Positions 12,125 to 12,314 of a stretch of 12,314 nt of DNA are shown piece by piece. The stretch comes from Thermoplasmata archaeon (GTDB taxonomy: Archaea; Thermoplasmatota; Thermoplasmata; RBG-16-68-12), in assembly GCA_021788795.1 (NCBI GenBank), contig JAJYKG010000042.1:1-12314 (forward strand), in the 5' to 3' direction. Within the stretch, counting starts at the first letter, position 1; each line of letters starts with the position of its first letter. The notes below the pieces were generated by a model. It ran no database searches. It was not told the origin of the DNA and saw only the letters and a list, made by a program, of their open reading frames with translations. Both the position numbers and the translations under genes were made by a program.

Positions 12125-12314
12125 ATGAAATCGCTTCTGAACGAAGCCCTCGCTCGGCACCAAGAGGCACAGGAACAGGAAGAGAAGGAGAAGGCCGCCG
12201 CGGCAGCGAAGCCGGACACGGCGAAGACAAAGGCGGACGAGGAGATCGCGAAGATCGTCGAGTCGATCAACGTCTCCATCAAGATCGTCGGGTGCGGGAG
12301 CGACAGGTCGAACA
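12125..12314 (+). CDS. ftsZ: FtsZ-like cell division GTPase, N-terminus only (cut by window edge)
   Basis: Sixty-three codons are visible. The protein starts MKSLLNEALARHQE, followed by a Glu/Lys/Ala-rich, probably disordered segment (about 14-40), then DEEIAKIVESINVSIKIVGCG (40-58). This matches the layout of archaeal FtsZ: an acidic/charged N-terminal extension and then the first beta strand leading into the glycine-rich nucleotide loop. After GCG the visible residues are SDRSN, whereas FtsZ usually has a run of glycines before SN or CN, so this may be a divergent FtsZ or a related tubulin-fold protein. It has its own TATA box and an upstream palindrome. Most of the gene, including the tubulin signature GGGTGTG, lies outside the window. 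Confidence 0.68.
   Translation, partial: MKSLLNEALARHQEAQEQEEKEKAAAAAKPDTAKTKADEEIAKIVESINVSIKIVGCGSDRSN

Overview
This 12.3 kb window is GC-rich chromosomal DNA from an archaeon, most likely a euryarchaeon and possibly from the Thermoplasmatota (inference). The archaeal assignment rests on a two-repeat TATA-binding protein, KaiC/RAD55-type ATPases, an archaeal-type FtsZ N-terminus, TATA-box promoters in front of most genes, and a tRNA gene whose introns fold into bulge-helix-bulge (BHB) splice motifs. The lineage guess comes from the fused alkyltransferase-like/endonuclease V protein, a fusion known from Ferroplasma. No mobile element, CRISPR array or rRNA was seen, and no gap between genes exceeds 300 bases.

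Layout. Bases 1-723 (minus) hold the N-terminal part of a secreted protein that runs off the left edge. Bases 915-1922 (plus) encode a histone-deacetylase-family amidohydrolase. It overlaps tail to tail by 9 bp with a four-CBS protein (1914-3062, minus) that carries an S30EA/HPF-like C-terminal domain. Bases 3217-3492 and 3542-3766 (plus) encode an acylphosphatase and a small two-helix membrane protein. Three minus-strand genes follow: a TatD-like hydrolase (3775-4620), tbp (4728-5276, TTG start) and a ketopantoate-reductase-like gene (5404-6312). Bases 6459-6503 (plus) may encode a 14-residue lysine-rich peptide. The ATL-EndoV fusion (6545-7492, minus) is divergent from a plus-strand gene run: amidohydrolase/deaminase (7556-8842), RNase HII (8846-9502) and an SCP2-like protein (9499-9828).

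Next comes the initiator tRNA-Met gene (9882-10017), interrupted by two introns: the common one at 37/38 and a second in the T-loop at 59/60. Both fold into textbook BHB motifs. Two overlapping KaiC-like ATPase genes follow (10127-11209 and 11206-11997), and the start of an ftsZ-like gene runs off the right edge at 12125.

The strongest unusual signals are the doubly interrupted initiator tRNA, the alkyltransferase-like domain in which the acceptor cysteine is alanine, the CBS-HPF fusion (candidate ribosome hibernation factor), the TTG-initiated micro-ORF, and the tbp promoter with two tandem TATA elements, one of them a perfect palindrome. Functionally the window is mostly housekeeping and information processing (transcription initiation, translation initiation, DNA/RNA repair, cell division) with signalling ATPases. 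Only two gene groups look co-transcribed with confidence: rnhB-SCP2 with the upstream deaminase, and the KaiC pair.
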